DNA from: Ruegeria sp. 6PALISEP08
Lineage (GTDB): Bacteria; Pseudomonadota; Alphaproteobacteria; Rhodobacterales; Rhodobacteraceae
Direction: 5' to 3'
Assembly: GCF_001238295.1 (NCBI RefSeq)
Contig: NZ_LGXZ01000004.1
Location: 186,001 to 250,000 of the forward strand
DNA length: 64,000 nt
The notes under the pieces were generated by a model. That model did not search any database, was not told the DNA's origin, and was given only the letters and a program-made list of their open reading frames with translations. Shown in pieces: positions 55,111-64,000 of the stretch. The translations under genes were made by a program, and so were the position numbers. How positions within the stretch are numbered: the first letter of the stretch is position 1; each line of letters starts with the position of its first letter.

Positions 55111-55329
55111 TTGGATGTGGGTAGTCTTAACGAAATTTCAAGAGGTTGTGATTCTGGAATTCAACCTAAGGGTGGTGTCTCCCCCCGCCCGTATACAATC
55201 CGAAATCCGGTGTCAGGTGTTTTTTTATTGCCGATCATTGCTTTTCAGGGCGCAGGTGCGAAACCCGGCCTTTTGCTGACGGACGACATAAGGTAGACGG
55301 GCGCGCAGACAGATATGCGGAAGCGGAAC

Positions 55330-57162
55330 ATGGCTCGGATTCTCATCACCTCAGCGATCCCCTACATCAACGGGATCAAGCACCTCGGCAACCTGATCGG
55401 CTCGCAACTGCCAGCCGATCTGTATGCGCGTTACCAGCGTGCCCGGGGGAATGAGGTCATGTTCCTGTGCGCCACGGATGAACACGGCACGCCGGCCGAA
55501 CTGGCTGCCGCCAAGGCAGGCAAGCCGGTGGCCGAGTACTGCGCCGACATGTATACGGTTCAGGCCGATATCGCCAAACGGTTTGGCCTCAGCTTCGATC
55601 ACTTCGGTCGTTCGTCAAGCGACCAGAACAAGCGTCTGACCCAGCATTTTGCGGGTAAGTTGGATGACGCGGGTCTGATCCGCGAAGTCAGCGAGAAACA
55701 GGTCTATTCCAACGCCGATGGCCGCTTTTTGCCCGACCGCTATATCGAAGGCACCTGCCCTAATTGCGGCTATGAGCGCGCGCGCGGTGACCAGTGCGAA
55801 AACTGCACCAAACAGCTGGACCCGACAGACCTGATTGAGCCACGTTCGGCCATTTCCGGCTCGACCGATCTGGAAGTGCGCGAGACCAAGCATCTGTATC
55901 TGCGCCAATCGGCGATGAAGGATCAGTTGGATGCGTGGATCGACAGCAAAATTCCTCCCAGATTTCGAAATGAATTATTGGGAGGCGATAGCGAAGGGTG
56001 GACTAAGACCGAAGATCTTTCGGGATTTAAAGAGAACCCGTATTGGCCAACACTAACAACCTCAATTGCCAAGAAGTGGCTGCATGACGGCGACGGCCTG
56101 CAAGACCGGGGCATCACCCGCGATCTGGACTGGGGCGTGCCGGTCAAAAAAGGCGATCAGGATTGGCCAGGGATGGAAGGCAAGGTCTTCTATGTGTGGT
56201 TCGACGCGCCGATCGAATACATTGCCTGCGCCAAGGAATGGGCCGATGCCAATGGCAGGACCGACGCCGATTGGGAGCGCTGGTGGCGCACCGACAAAGG
56301 CGCAGACGACGTGCGTTATGTCCAGTTCATGGGCAAGGACAACGTGCCTTTCCATACGCTGTCTTTCCCGGCGACCATTCTGGGCACCAACACGCATAAT
56401 GAAGTGAGCGGATCATCCGAGCAATGGAAGCTGGTCGATTATATCAAGTCGTTCAACTACCTGAACTATGATGGCGGCCAGTTCTCGACCTCGCAAGGTC
56501 GCGGCGTGTTCATGGACCAGGCGCTGGAAATCCTGTCCGCCGACTACTGGCGCTGGTGGCTGCTCAGCCATGCCCCTGAAAGCAGCGACAGTGAGTTCAC
56601 CTGGGAAAACTTCCAGCAATCGGTGAACAAGGACCTCGCCGACGTTCTGGGTAACTTTGTCAGCCGGATTACCAAGTTCTGCCGCTCGAAGTTCGGTGAA
56701 GCCGTGCCGGAAGGCGGCAACTATGGCGATCGTGAAAACGCTCTGATCAACGAACTCACCAAACGTGTTCGCGCTTATGAAGGGCATATGGAGGCAATGG
56801 AGGTGCGCAAATCGGCGCAGGAGTTGCGGGCGATTTGGGTTGCTGGCAACGAATATCTTCAGGCCGCAGCCCCATGGTCAACCTTTAAGGAAGACCCCGA
56901 GCAGGCGGCCGCTCAGGTGCGCCTGGGTCTGAACCTGATCCGTCTGTACTCCGTGCTGAGCGCTCCGTTCATTCCTGACACTTCGGCCCGCATGTTGAGC
57001 GCGATGAACACGCTCGACACTGCCTGGCCGGAAGACATGGCTGCAGCGCTCAGCGCCCTGCCCGCGGGTCACGACTTTACCGTGCCCGACGTTCTGTTCG
57101 CCAAAGTCACGGATGAACAGCGCGAGGAGTGGCAGGAGAAATTCGCAGGCACACGCAGCTGA
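55330..57162 (+). CDS. metG: Methionyl-tRNA synthetase
   Basis: A 610-aa class Ia synthetase charging tRNA-Met. The start ATG at 55330 gives [20 protein letters not shown] with the HIGH-equivalent HLGN. A four-Cys zinc knuckle ([17 protein letters not shown]) follows near residue 145. The KMSKS region is FSTSQ (385-389), so the canonical lysines are replaced. Residues about 208-237 (55951-56040) read as a low-GC insert compared with what I remember of related MetRS sequences. The extra C-terminal tRNA-binding domain of longer MetRS is absent. It is followed by a terminator. Confidence 0.95.
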   Translation: MARILITSAIPYINGIKHLGNLIGSQLPADLYARYQRARGNEVMFLCATDEHGTPAELAAAKAGKPVAEYCADMYTVQADIAKRFGLSFDHFGRSSSDQNKRLTQHFAGKLDDAGLIREVSEKQVYSNADGRFLPDRYIEGTCPNCGYERARGDQCENCTKQLDPTDLIEPRSAISGSTDLEVRETKHLYLRQSAMKDQLDAWIDSKIPPRFRNELLGGDSEGWTKTEDLSGFKENPYWPTLTTSIAKKWLHDGDGLQDRGITRDLDWGVPVKKGDQDWPGMEGKVFYVWFDAPIEYIACAKEWADANGRTDADWERWWRTDKGADDVRYVQFMGKDNVPFHTLSFPATILGTNTHNEVSGSSEQWKLVDYIKSFNYLNYDGGQFSTSQGRGVFMDQALEILSADYWRWWLLSHAPESSDSEFTWENFQQSVNKDLADVLGNFVSRITKFCRSKFGEAVPEGGNYGDRENALINELTKRVRAYEGHMEAMEVRKSAQELRAIWVAGNEYLQAAAPWSTFKEDPEQAAAQVRLGLNLIRLYSVLSAPFIPDTSARMLSAMNTLDTAWPEDMAAALSALPAGHDFTVPDVLFAKVTDEQREEWQEKFAGTRS

Positions 57163-57185
57163 ACAAGGCGTGATCCAAACGACAA

Positions 57186-57208
57186 GCGGGGGCTTTATCA
57201 GCCCCCGC
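57186..57208 (+). terminator. Hairpin terminator after metG
   Basis: A perfect 9-bp stem GCGGGGGCT/AGCCCCCGC with a 5-nt loop, 24 bases after the metG stop. No U-tract follows. Confidence 0.7.
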
Positions 57209-57408
57209 ATTGCGGGCTGGCATGAAACAGCTGAATATCTAAACCATCCAAAGCGCTGAAATTTTTGGCATCGCCTCTCATTGGCCCTAGATTTATCGCG
57301 CTTGAGAAATCACCGCAAAAAAGTCATCCTGACACCAAGTACTTCCGACTCGGGTCGCCTTGCCGGCGGACTCGGCATCAATTGTTTCTGTCACGTACGA
57401 GGCGTTAC

Positions 57409-58566
57409 ATGTTCCCAGCACATATTCCTTCCACCCGGACCGGCAGGCCTCTGGCCACTGCACTTTTGCTGTTGTCCCTGGGACTGGCGCACGCCGCAGT
57501 CGCGCAAGAGGAAGGCGCGCCGCCAAAAGTGTCGATTTCGGCGGCCTATACCGAAGAAATCACCGACGAGGCCACATTCATCGGGCGTGCTCAGGCAATC
57601 AACAAGGTCGACATCGTGGCCCGCGTGAACGGGTTTCTCAACAGCCGCGAGGTCGAGGATGGCGCAACTGTCAAGGAAGGGGACCTGCTGTTCACCATCG
57701 AACCCGACCTTTACGAGGCGACACTTGAGGCCCGTAAAGCTGATCTGAACCGAGCGCAGGCAAATCTCGAACTCGCAAAAGTCGATCTTGCCCGTAAAGA
57801 AGAACTTTACAAACGCGACGCCACGCCGGAATCGGAACGCGACATTGCCCGCGCCAACGAGTTGGTTGCAGAGGCAGAGGTGAAGGCAGCGAATGCCGCA
57901 ATCCAACAAGCCGAGCTTGACCTGAGTTATACGCAGATTCACGCGCCGTTTGACGGGCGTATCGGCAGCATCACCACCAGCGTTGGCGACGTGGTCGGTC
58001 CAAACAACCCTCCACTGGTCAATATCGTCAGCGAAATGCCAATTTACGTGAATTTTTCTCTTAACGAAAAATTATTCACGACCGTTTTGGAAACCTATGG
58101 CGAAAACTCGGCCTCTTTGGCGGAAAGCCCGCAAAGTCCTAATGTTCACGTGATCCTGCCAAATGGAAGCGAGTTGGATGAAACCGGCAGAATCGTCTTC
58201 GTCGATAACCGCATTGATCCCTTGACCGGCGCGATCACGGTCCGCGCCCAGTTCGACAACTCAAACCGGCTGATCCTGGATGGTGCATTTGTAAACGTAC
58301 AGATCGAAGCGCTGGAGCCGACCTTGCAGGTTCTTGTGCCGCAAGCCGCCTTGCAGCGCGATCAGCGGGGTGAGTTTGTTCTGGTGGTCAATGACAAACA
58401 GATGGTGGAACAGCGCTACATCACCACTGGCGACACATACGGCACCGCAATCATCGTGACCGACGGTCTGCGCGAAGGTGAAAGTGTGATTGTTGAGGGC
58501 CTGCAGAGGGTCCGCCCCGGCGTGGCTGTTGACGCGGTCGTTGCCTCTGAACAGCCGGGAGAATAA
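57409..58566 (+). CDS. RND efflux periplasmic adaptor (membrane fusion protein)
   Basis: A 385-aa adaptor of the AcrA/MexA family. A signal peptide (TALLLLSLGLAHAAVAQ, to about 32) lacks a lipobox cysteine, so it is a soluble or loosely anchored type. The lipoyl-like half motifs (VDIVARVNGFLNSREVEDGATVKEGDLLFTI and FDGRIGSITTSVGDVV) flank a coiled-coil hairpin at about 100-160, and the beta-barrel domain follows. ATG 57409 was chosen because GAGG precedes it and the signal peptide begins there. It links the downstream pump to an outer-membrane channel encoded elsewhere. Confidence 0.93.
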   Translation: MFPAHIPSTRTGRPLATALLLLSLGLAHAAVAQEEGAPPKVSISAAYTEEITDEATFIGRAQAINKVDIVARVNGFLNSREVEDGATVKEGDLLFTIEPDLYEATLEARKADLNRAQANLELAKVDLARKEELYKRDATPESERDIARANELVAEAEVKAANAAIQQAELDLSYTQIHAPFDGRIGSITTSVGDVVGPNNPPLVNIVSEMPIYVNFSLNEKLFTTVLETYGENSASLAESPQSPNVHVILPNGSELDETGRIVFVDNRIDPLTGAITVRAQFDNSNRLILDGAFVNVQIEALEPTLQVLVPQAALQRDQRGEFVLVVNDKQMVEQRYITTGDTYGTAIIVTDGLREGESVIVEGLQRVRPGVAVDAVVASEQPGE

Positions 58567-58569
58567 CTG

Positions 58570-61500
58570 ATGTTCTCAGCCCTGTTCATCAGCCGGCCCA
58601 AGCTGGCGCTTGTCATTTCGCTGGTGCTGACCATCATGGGCGGCATCGGCTATCTGGTGCTGCCGGTGGCGCAGTTTCCGGATATCACGCCACCTGTTGT
58701 CAGCGTTACAACCACTTATACCGGCGCGAATGCGGAAACGGTGGAAAATACTGTCGCCGCGCCGATTGAGGCGCAGGTCAACGGCGTGGACGACATGATA
58801 TACATGACGTCCACTTCATCCGATAACGGCTCGTATTCTCTGAATATCACCTTCGAGGTGGGCACGGATCCAGACATCGCATCTGTCAACGTGCAGAACC
58901 GGGTAGCGCAGGCCATGTCATCGCTGCCGACCGAAGTGACGTCTTCGGGAGTGGTCACACAAAAGGCTTCGACCAACATGCTGTTGCTGGTGACGTTGAC
59001 CTCACCGAAGGGCACCTATGACAGTGTGTTTTTGTCGAACTATGCCTCGATCAACCTGCGCGACGCGCTGGCACGCGTGCAGGGCGTTGGTAAAGCCGAT
59101 GTTCTGACCAACCTGGAATACGCAATGCGGATCTGGATGGATCCCGACAAGATGGCAGCGCTGTCCATCACTCCGGGCGACGTGATAAACGCAATCCGTG
59201 AACAGAATATCGAAGTGTCCGCCGGTTCGATTGGCGCGCCTCCGGTGCCTGAAGGGCAGACGTTTCAGTACACGATCAAATCCAAGGGTCGTCTGACTTC
59301 GGCGGATGAATTTGGCGACATCGTGATCCGCACCGGTGCCGATGGCGCGATTGTCCGCGTCAAAGACATCGCACGTACAGAACTAGGCGCACAGTTTTAT
59401 TCGGCTTCGGGCTATTTCCAAGCGGTCCCGGCCACAGTGATAGGCATCTATCAAGCCCCTGGCGCCAACGCTCTGGCGGTCTCGGACCGCGTACAGGCTG
59501 AACTGGACCGCCTGTCCCGCGCGTTTCCCACCGATATCGAATATGATGTGCCTTTCAACACAACTGACTTCGTCGAGTCTTCTCTGAACGACGTGGTTTC
59601 GACCCTGATCCTGACCTTCATCCTCGTGATCTCGGTGGTTTTCGTGTTCCTGGGAAGCTGGCGTGCCACGATCATTCCCGCTGTGGCCATCCCGGTTTCT
59701 TTGATAGGTACCTTTGCCTTCTTGCTGGCTTTTGGCATGTCGTTGAACACGATCTCTCTGTTTGCGCTGGTCCTTGCCATCGGGATTGTGGTGGATGACG
59801 CCATCGTCGTGGTTGAAAATGTTGAACGCATCATCGCCGACGAAGGGCTGCCTCCTGCTGAGGCGACCCGAAAAGCGATGGGCCAGATCACTGGCCCGGT
59901 TATCGCAACCACGCTGGTTCTGTTGGCGGTTTTTGTGCCGGTCACCTTTATGCCCGGCATCTCGGGACGGCTCTATTCTCAGTTCGCAGTCACGATCTCA
60001 ACCGCTGTTGTGATTTCGTCCATCAACGCGCTGACCCTGTCGCCCGCGCTGTGTGGGTTGGTTCTTCAGGCACGATCTGGCCCGCCCAAAGGGCTGCTTG
60101 CCGTGTTCGAAAGCTTCATCGGCACCGTGCGCAATGGTTATGTCGCCATTGTACGAAAGCTGTTGGTTTTTCCGGCCATTGCACTGGCCATCGTGGTTGG
60201 GCTTGGCATGGGAACGGGAACGATCATGTCGAACACCTCATCCGGGTTTATCCCGCTTGAGGACAACGGCTATCTGTTCGTCGACGTGCAATTGCCCGAT
60301 GCGGCGACGTTGGAACGGACCGAGGCTGTGACCGCCCGCCTTGACGATCAGCTGCGCGAAATCCCCGGCGTGGCCAGCACGGTTCTGGTCAACGGCTTTT
60401 CGCTGCTGAACGGTACGATCACCAACGGCGCTGCTATCTTTGTGAACCTCGACAACTGGAGCGAGCGGCAGGAAGACGACCTGAGTGCTGATGCTATCCT
60501 CGCCAAAGTACTGGCGATATCCAACAGCGAGTCAGCTGCCTCAATCGTTGCCTTCAACCCGCCGCCCATCCAGGGTCTCGGCATGTCTGCCGGGGTTGAA
60601 ATGGAGGTACAGCAAACCGGTGGAGGCACGCCTCAGGATCTGGCCTCAGCTGTGGGTTCGTTCGTGTATTCGGCCAATCAAAGGGCCGAGATCGGGCAAG
60701 CCTATACAACCTTCCGCGCCAACGTTCCGCAGCTTTTCGTGGATCTGGATCGTGAAAAAGCCAAGACGCTCAACGTCTCGGTGGCCGAAGTTTTTCAGAC
60801 CATGCAGGCGCAATTGGGGTCTTACTATGTAAATGACTTCAACCTGTTTGGCCGCGTCTATCGCGTCATGATCCAGGCTGATGGCACCTATCGCGACAAT
60901 GTCGATGATATCGCCAATCTCTACGTCCGTTCGCAGAATGGTGACATGGTGCCTTTGGGCACACTGATCGACGTGGAAAACGTATTGGGGCCGGTTCTGC
61001 TGAAACGGCACAACCTGTTCCGGTCGGCCACGGTGACAGCTGTACCCGCGCCCGGCCTGTCCAGTGGTGACGCCATCACGGTGATGACAGAGGAATCCCA
61101 AACCGCCCTGCCCCCCGGATATGCGTTCGAATGGACCGGCACGGCCCAGCAACAGCTGGCCTCGGGCAGTCTGGTGGTCATCATTCTGGGGCTTGCGATC
61201 CTGTTCGGATACCTGTTCCTGGTTGGTCAGTATGAAAGCTGGACCTTGCCCGTCTCGATCCTGCTGTCCGTGGTCGTGGCCCTGTTCGGGGCGGTGGCGG
61301 CGGTCGCCATCGTCGGCAGTGACATCAATCTTTATACGCAGATCGGGATGATCATGCTGGTGGGGCTGGCGTCGAAAAACGGCATTTTGATCGTTGAATT
61401 TGCGATGGAGCAACGCGCCAAGGGCTTGTCGATCAAAGAAGCCGCAGCCGAGGCCGCGCATCAACGTTTCCGCGCTGTGATGATGACTGCCTTGTCCTTC

Positions 61501-61707
61501 CTGCTGGGGGTTGTGCCGCTGCTGGCCGCCAACGGTGCCGGTGCTGCCAGCCAGAAGGCGATTGGTGTGGCTGTGTTCGGCGGCATGTTGGCCGCGACGC
61601 TGGTTGGTGTGATCGTGGTTCCGGTGCTCTACGCCCTCATGCAAAGCATGAGAGAGTGGTTGAAAGGCAGCAAAAAAGATCCCGACCCGTCCGAGTCCGC
61701 GGCCTGA
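58570..61707 (+). CDS. RND multidrug efflux transporter, HAE1 family
   Basis: A 1045-aa inner-membrane proton-driven pump of the AcrB type with 12 membrane helices. TM4 contains the proton-relay pair Asp409-Asp410 in [16 protein letters not shown]. Other features are [16 protein letters not shown] near the N-terminus, the periplasmic docking and pore subdomains, and the second half with [23 protein letters not shown] (Lys in TM10). It begins three bases after the adaptor stop, so both are coupled. No TolC-like gene or TetR-type repressor is adjacent. It should export drugs, detergents or fatty acids. Confidence 0.95.
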   Translation: MFSALFISRPKLALVISLVLTIMGGIGYLVLPVAQFPDITPPVVSVTTTYTGANAETVENTVAAPIEAQVNGVDDMIYMTSTSSDNGSYSLNITFEVGTDPDIASVNVQNRVAQAMSSLPTEVTSSGVVTQKASTNMLLLVTLTSPKGTYDSVFLSNYASINLRDALARVQGVGKADVLTNLEYAMRIWMDPDKMAALSITPGDVINAIREQNIEVSAGSIGAPPVPEGQTFQYTIKSKGRLTSADEFGDIVIRTGADGAIVRVKDIARTELGAQFYSASGYFQAVPATVIGIYQAPGANALAVSDRVQAELDRLSRAFPTDIEYDVPFNTTDFVESSLNDVVSTLILTFILVISVVFVFLGSWRATIIPAVAIPVSLIGTFAFLLAFGMSLNTISLFALVLAIGIVVDDAIVVVENVERIIADEGLPPAEATRKAMGQITGPVIATTLVLLAVFVPVTFMPGISGRLYSQFAVTISTAVVISSINALTLSPALCGLVLQARSGPPKGLLAVFESFIGTVRNGYVAIVRKLLVFPAIALAIVVGLGMGTGTIMSNTSSGFIPLEDNGYLFVDVQLPDAATLERTEAVTARLDDQLREIPGVASTVLVNGFSLLNGTITNGAAIFVNLDNWSERQEDDLSADAILAKVLAISNSESAASIVAFNPPPIQGLGMSAGVEMEVQQTGGGTPQDLASAVGSFVYSANQRAEIGQAYTTFRANVPQLFVDLDREKAKTLNVSVAEVFQTMQAQLGSYYVNDFNLFGRVYRVMIQADGTYRDNVDDIANLYVRSQNGDMVPLGTLIDVENVLGPVLLKRHNLFRSATVTAVPAPGLSSGDAITVMTEESQTALPPGYAFEWTGTAQQQLASGSLVVIILGLAILFGYLFLVGQYESWTLPVSILLSVVVALFGAVAAVAIVGSDINLYTQIGMIMLVGLASKNGILIVEFAMEQRAKGLSIKEAAAEAAHQRFRAVMMTALSFLLGVVPLLAANGAGAASQKAIGVAVFGGMLAATLVGVIVVPVLYALMQSMREWLKGSKKDPDPSESAA

Positions 61708-61717
61708 TCCTGTATTT

Positions 61718-61745
61718 AACCCCGCCTCAACGGCGGGGTTTTTTC
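61718..61745 (+). terminator. Rho-independent terminator of the RND operon
   Basis: Stem AACCCCGCC (61718-61726)/GGCGGGGTT (61732-61740) with a 5-nt loop and a following TTTT tract. The convergent DUF2087 gene ends one base later. Confidence 0.93.
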
Positions 61746-62291
61746 CTAGCGTGATCTTGCGCGGCGCCGTTTGGCAATCTCGTGGATCACCTGTTTCGCG
61801 TCGACCGGCGGTTCCTGCTCGATCCTGCGATACTCTGATCCATCCCTGCGCCGCGTCAGCAACCCGCAAGAAATCATCGTGCGCCGCAAGGTGGCAGGGT
61901 CATCGAAGCAATGCTCGGCATTGAGATAGGCGTTGACCTCGGCCTCGTTTACGGCCCTACCCGCTGGCACTGCAGCCCAAAGAGCCCAAAGTGACAGGTT
62001 TTGCACTGAACGCTTCGAGGGCCACTGCCGCAACCTGCCGTTTGCGTCGAACAGATGAAGCGCGCGTTCTACTGTTCGCGCATTGGCCGCTGGCGGGTCC
62101 GAGCGCGCCTGCAATCTGCGACTGGCGGCGCTGTCGGCGCGCATATGTTGTACATTCTGATAACCTGCCGCGCGCGCGACCATGTTCATCAGAGTCAAGT
62201 GCGAGGGGCTGGCCTCTCCCAACTGGGTGGCCAAGGTTCGAACAAAGGGGGTCAGATCATCCACATGCAAAGGGACTGGTATCTTGCTCAT
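61746..62291 (-). CDS. DUF2087 domain-containing protein
   Basis: A 181-aa cytoplasmic protein. The N-terminal part (SPSHLTLMNMVARAAGYQNVQHMRAD) is a helical segment often joined to this family; the C-terminal part (about 78-158) matches DUF2087, with LFDANGRLRQWPSKRSVQNLSLW, a helix-turn-helix-like NEAEVNAYLN and GLLTRRRDGSEYRRI. The domain is winged-helix-like and is thought to act in transcription control, but this is not shown. The ATG at 62291 follows a GTG at 62294. The stop lies at the RND terminator. Confidence 0.72.
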   Translation of the reverse strand: MSKIPVPLHVDDLTPFVRTLATQLGEASPSHLTLMNMVARAAGYQNVQHMRADSAASRRLQARSDPPAANARTVERALHLFDANGRLRQWPSKRSVQNLSLWALWAAVPAGRAVNEAEVNAYLNAEHCFDDPATLRRTMISCGLLTRRRDGSEYRRIEQEPPVDAKQVIHEIAKRRRARSR

Positions 62292-62489
62292 CACACATCC
62301 AAATCGGGCGTTCTGTGCATTCGTTGGCCGCTGACCTGACGAAGCAACGCCCTGAGTGTTGCGATGTCAATCATCCGTTAAAGGCAGGTTTAGCACTCTA
62401 AGAAAGAGCAACGGCGCCTCGGTGTCTGCCGACCGTGCCCCAAGGGCTAGCATAACAGGGGTCCACCGCCAAGGGGCCTGCAAACCCTG

Positions 62490-64000
62490 TCACGCGCTGC
62501 GCCGCTCGGCCATCCAGCTATCGATCCGCGCGATTTGCTCGTCACTGAGCCGAAGCCCCAGCTTGTTGCGTCGCCAGACGACATCTTCGGCAGTGCGGGC
62601 ATATTCCTTGTCCATCAACCAAGCGACCTCTTGCGCGGTCAGGGTTGCGCCAAAATCCTCACCCAGGTCAGACACCTGTTTTGCACCACCTATTATCTCG
62701 CGCGCCTCGGTCCCGTAGGCGCGGATCAAGCGGGCCGCCCATGCTGGGTCGAGGAACGGGTATTCCGCCAGAAGATCGCTTTGAAGGGTGTCGACGGCTT
62801 CCACCGGAAAGTCTCCACCGGGCAGAGCAACTCCGGCAGTCCAGGGTTTGGGCAGGTCCGGAAAGAAATCGGCCACTTTTTCCAACGCGCTTTCTGCAAG
62901 CCTGCGATAGGTGGTGATTTTGCCACCAAACACGTTCAAGACAGGCGCCCCACCCTGCGCATCGACTTTCAGCGTATAGTCTCGCGTCGCCGCTGTGGCG
63001 CTGCTGGCCCCATCGTCATACAGCGGGCGCACACCGGAATACGTCCAGACAATATCATCGCGGGTCACGGCGCGTTGGAAGTATTTTGACGCGAACGCAC
63101 ACAAATACTCCTGCTCGGTCTCGGTACATACCGGCGCGGTGGACGGATCCGGATGATCCTGATCGGTCGTGCCAATCAGGGTAAAGTCCTGCTCGTAGGG
63201 AATGGCAAAGATGATGCGGCCATCTTCGCCTTGAAAGAAATAACACTTGTCGTGATCGTACAATCTAGGTGTCACAATATGACTGCCGCGCACCAGCCGA
63301 ACGCCTTCGCGCGAGTTCACGCGAATTTTGGTCTGGATGATGTCGCCGACCCACGGACCACCTGCGTTGATCAACATTCTGGCCTGGATCACACGGGTCT
63401 GGTTACTGTCCCGATCCCGCACCGTCACCTCCCACAGATCACCCACCCGCTCGGCCGAGATCACTTTGGTCCGCACCATGATCTGCGCACCTCGCGCCTC
63501 AGCATCACGCGCATTCAGGACCACCAGACGGGAATCCTCGATCCAACAGTCGGAGTACTCATAGGCCGTTTCGAACCTGTCTTGCAAAGGGGCCCCTTCC
63601 GGTGCAGTGCGCAGGTTCAGCGACGTGGTTCCGGGCAGGATTTTGCGCCCGCCAAGGTTGTCATACAGGAACAACCCCAAACGGATCAGCCAAGCCGGAC
63701 GCCGCCCACGCATCCATGGCATCACCGTGCTGAGCAAGCGAGAGGTCGGCGTTTCCGAGTCAAACCGCATGTCCTTGTGGTAAGGCAACACAAAGCGCAT
63801 CGGCCAACTGATATGTGGCATCGCTCGCAGCAGGGTTTCACGTTCGATCAGTGCCTCGCGGACCAACCGAACTTCAAAAAACTCCAGGTATCGCAACCCG
63901 CCATGAAACAGCTTGGTCGAGGCCGAAGACGTAGCCGATGCCAGATCGTTCATTTCCGCCAGTGTCACCGACAAGCCCCGCCCGGCGGCGTCCCGTGCGA
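62490..64000 (-). CDS. glpD: Aerobic glycerol-3-phosphate dehydrogenase, 5'-truncated by window edge
   Basis: At least 503 residues of a FAD-dependent membrane-associated dehydrogenase that oxidises glycerol-3-phosphate to dihydroxyacetone phosphate and passes electrons to quinone. The frame is open to base 64000 through ARDAAGRGLSV, so the start and the FAD GxGxxG motif lie outside. Visible hallmarks are EMNDLASATSSASTKLFHGGLRYL, LINAGGPWV, FAIPYEQDFTLIGTTD and GGKITTYRRLAE. The C-terminal DAO domain is complete. The 198 bp between this gene's end and the DUF2087 start hold no feature. Confidence 0.96.
   Translation of the reverse strand, partial: ARDAAGRGLSVTLAEMNDLASATSSASTKLFHGGLRYLEFFEVRLVREALIERETLLRAMPHISWPMRFVLPYHKDMRFDSETPTSRLLSTVMPWMRGRRPAWLIRLGLFLYDNLGGRKILPGTTSLNLRTAPEGAPLQDRFETAYEYSDCWIEDSRLVVLNARDAEARGAQIMVRTKVISAERVGDLWEVTVRDRDSNQTRVIQARMLINAGGPWVGDIIQTKIRVNSREGVRLVRGSHIVTPRLYDHDKCYFFQGEDGRIIFAIPYEQDFTLIGTTDQDHPDPSTAPVCTETEQEYLCAFASKYFQRAVTRDDIVWTYSGVRPLYDDGASSATAATRDYTLKVDAQGGAPVLNVFGGKITTYRRLAESALEKVADFFPDLPKPWTAGVALPGGDFPVEAVDTLQSDLLAEYPFLDPAWAARLIRAYGTEAREIIGGAKQVSDLGEDFGATLTAQEVAWLMDKEYARTAEDVVWRRNKLGLRLSDEQIARIDSWMAERRSA

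Noticed and set aside
1..64000. CRISPR arrays, insertion sequences or prophage
   Set aside because: No regularly spaced direct repeats, transposase motifs or phage structural genes were seen on either strand.

Overview
The window looks like a chromosomal segment of a marine Rhodobacteraceae (roseobacter-clade) alphaproteobacterium. The reasons are a GC content of roughly 60%, protein families with a strong Rhodobacteraceae flavour (TrgA/TrgB, a YqiJ/flotillin pair, DMGDH-type GcvT oxidase, Tat-dependent peptide-binding protein), an alphaproteobacterial SOS box (GAAC-N7-GAAC) and a promoter resembling those of the RpoE/ChrR singlet-oxygen sigma factor. There are no phage genes, insertion sequences or CRISPR arrays. 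Genus-level assignment is not possible from the sequence alone.

Layout. 1-3242: 3' end of metA, an alpha/beta hydrolase, ppk2 and a TetR regulator (+). 3249-4672: a truncated globin and a class III adenylate cyclase in a 4-bp-overlapping pair (-). 4982-5071: tRNA-Ser(GGA). 5205-13036: a compact minus-strand operon phr-cfa-trgA-trgB-cysK-mscS, a DNA-repair/membrane/tellurite-thiol stress block with an ECF-sigma-like promoter in front of phr. 13085-16303: class V aminotransferase, pyrH (with terminator) and miaA. 16660-23217: a peptide-type ABC transporter (binding protein, two permeases, fused double ATPase), followed on the other strand by a Tat-exported metallo-beta-lactamase-fold protein, a GAF-LuxR regulator and a lytic transglycosylase. 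26244-33598: ssb, site-2 protease, aroKB (-), then a 49-aa membrane protein, a conserved exported protein, xerD and a CorC-like transporter. 33695-36746: an FAD/GcvT oxidase and a MobA-like transferase. 37491-41148: a DegP protease followed by a two-component system.

41145-43933 holds the most unusual arrangement: a tightly coupled minus-strand operon CHAD protein - ParA-type ATPase - CYTH phosphatase. CHAD and CYTH are polyphosphate/triphosphate-associated folds and ParA ATPases position cellular cargo, so a polyphosphate-granule positioning system is a reasonable hypothesis. 44056-49786: TfoX-C protein, ndk, a Bcr-type exporter, ABC-F, ACT protein, MarC and a retropepsin-like protease. 49846-50466: an orphan ImuA-like gene directly behind a perfect alphaproteobacterial LexA box. 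50708-52606: YceI and an MFS transporter. 52658-55072: yqiJ plus a flotillin (YqiK-like) gene that is split by a frameshift. 55330-57162: metG with an apparent low-GC in-frame insertion. 57409-61707: an RND efflux adaptor and pump. 61746-64000: a DUF2087 protein and the 3' part of glpD.

All family assignments are by reading the translated sequence and recalling family motifs; no database searches were run.
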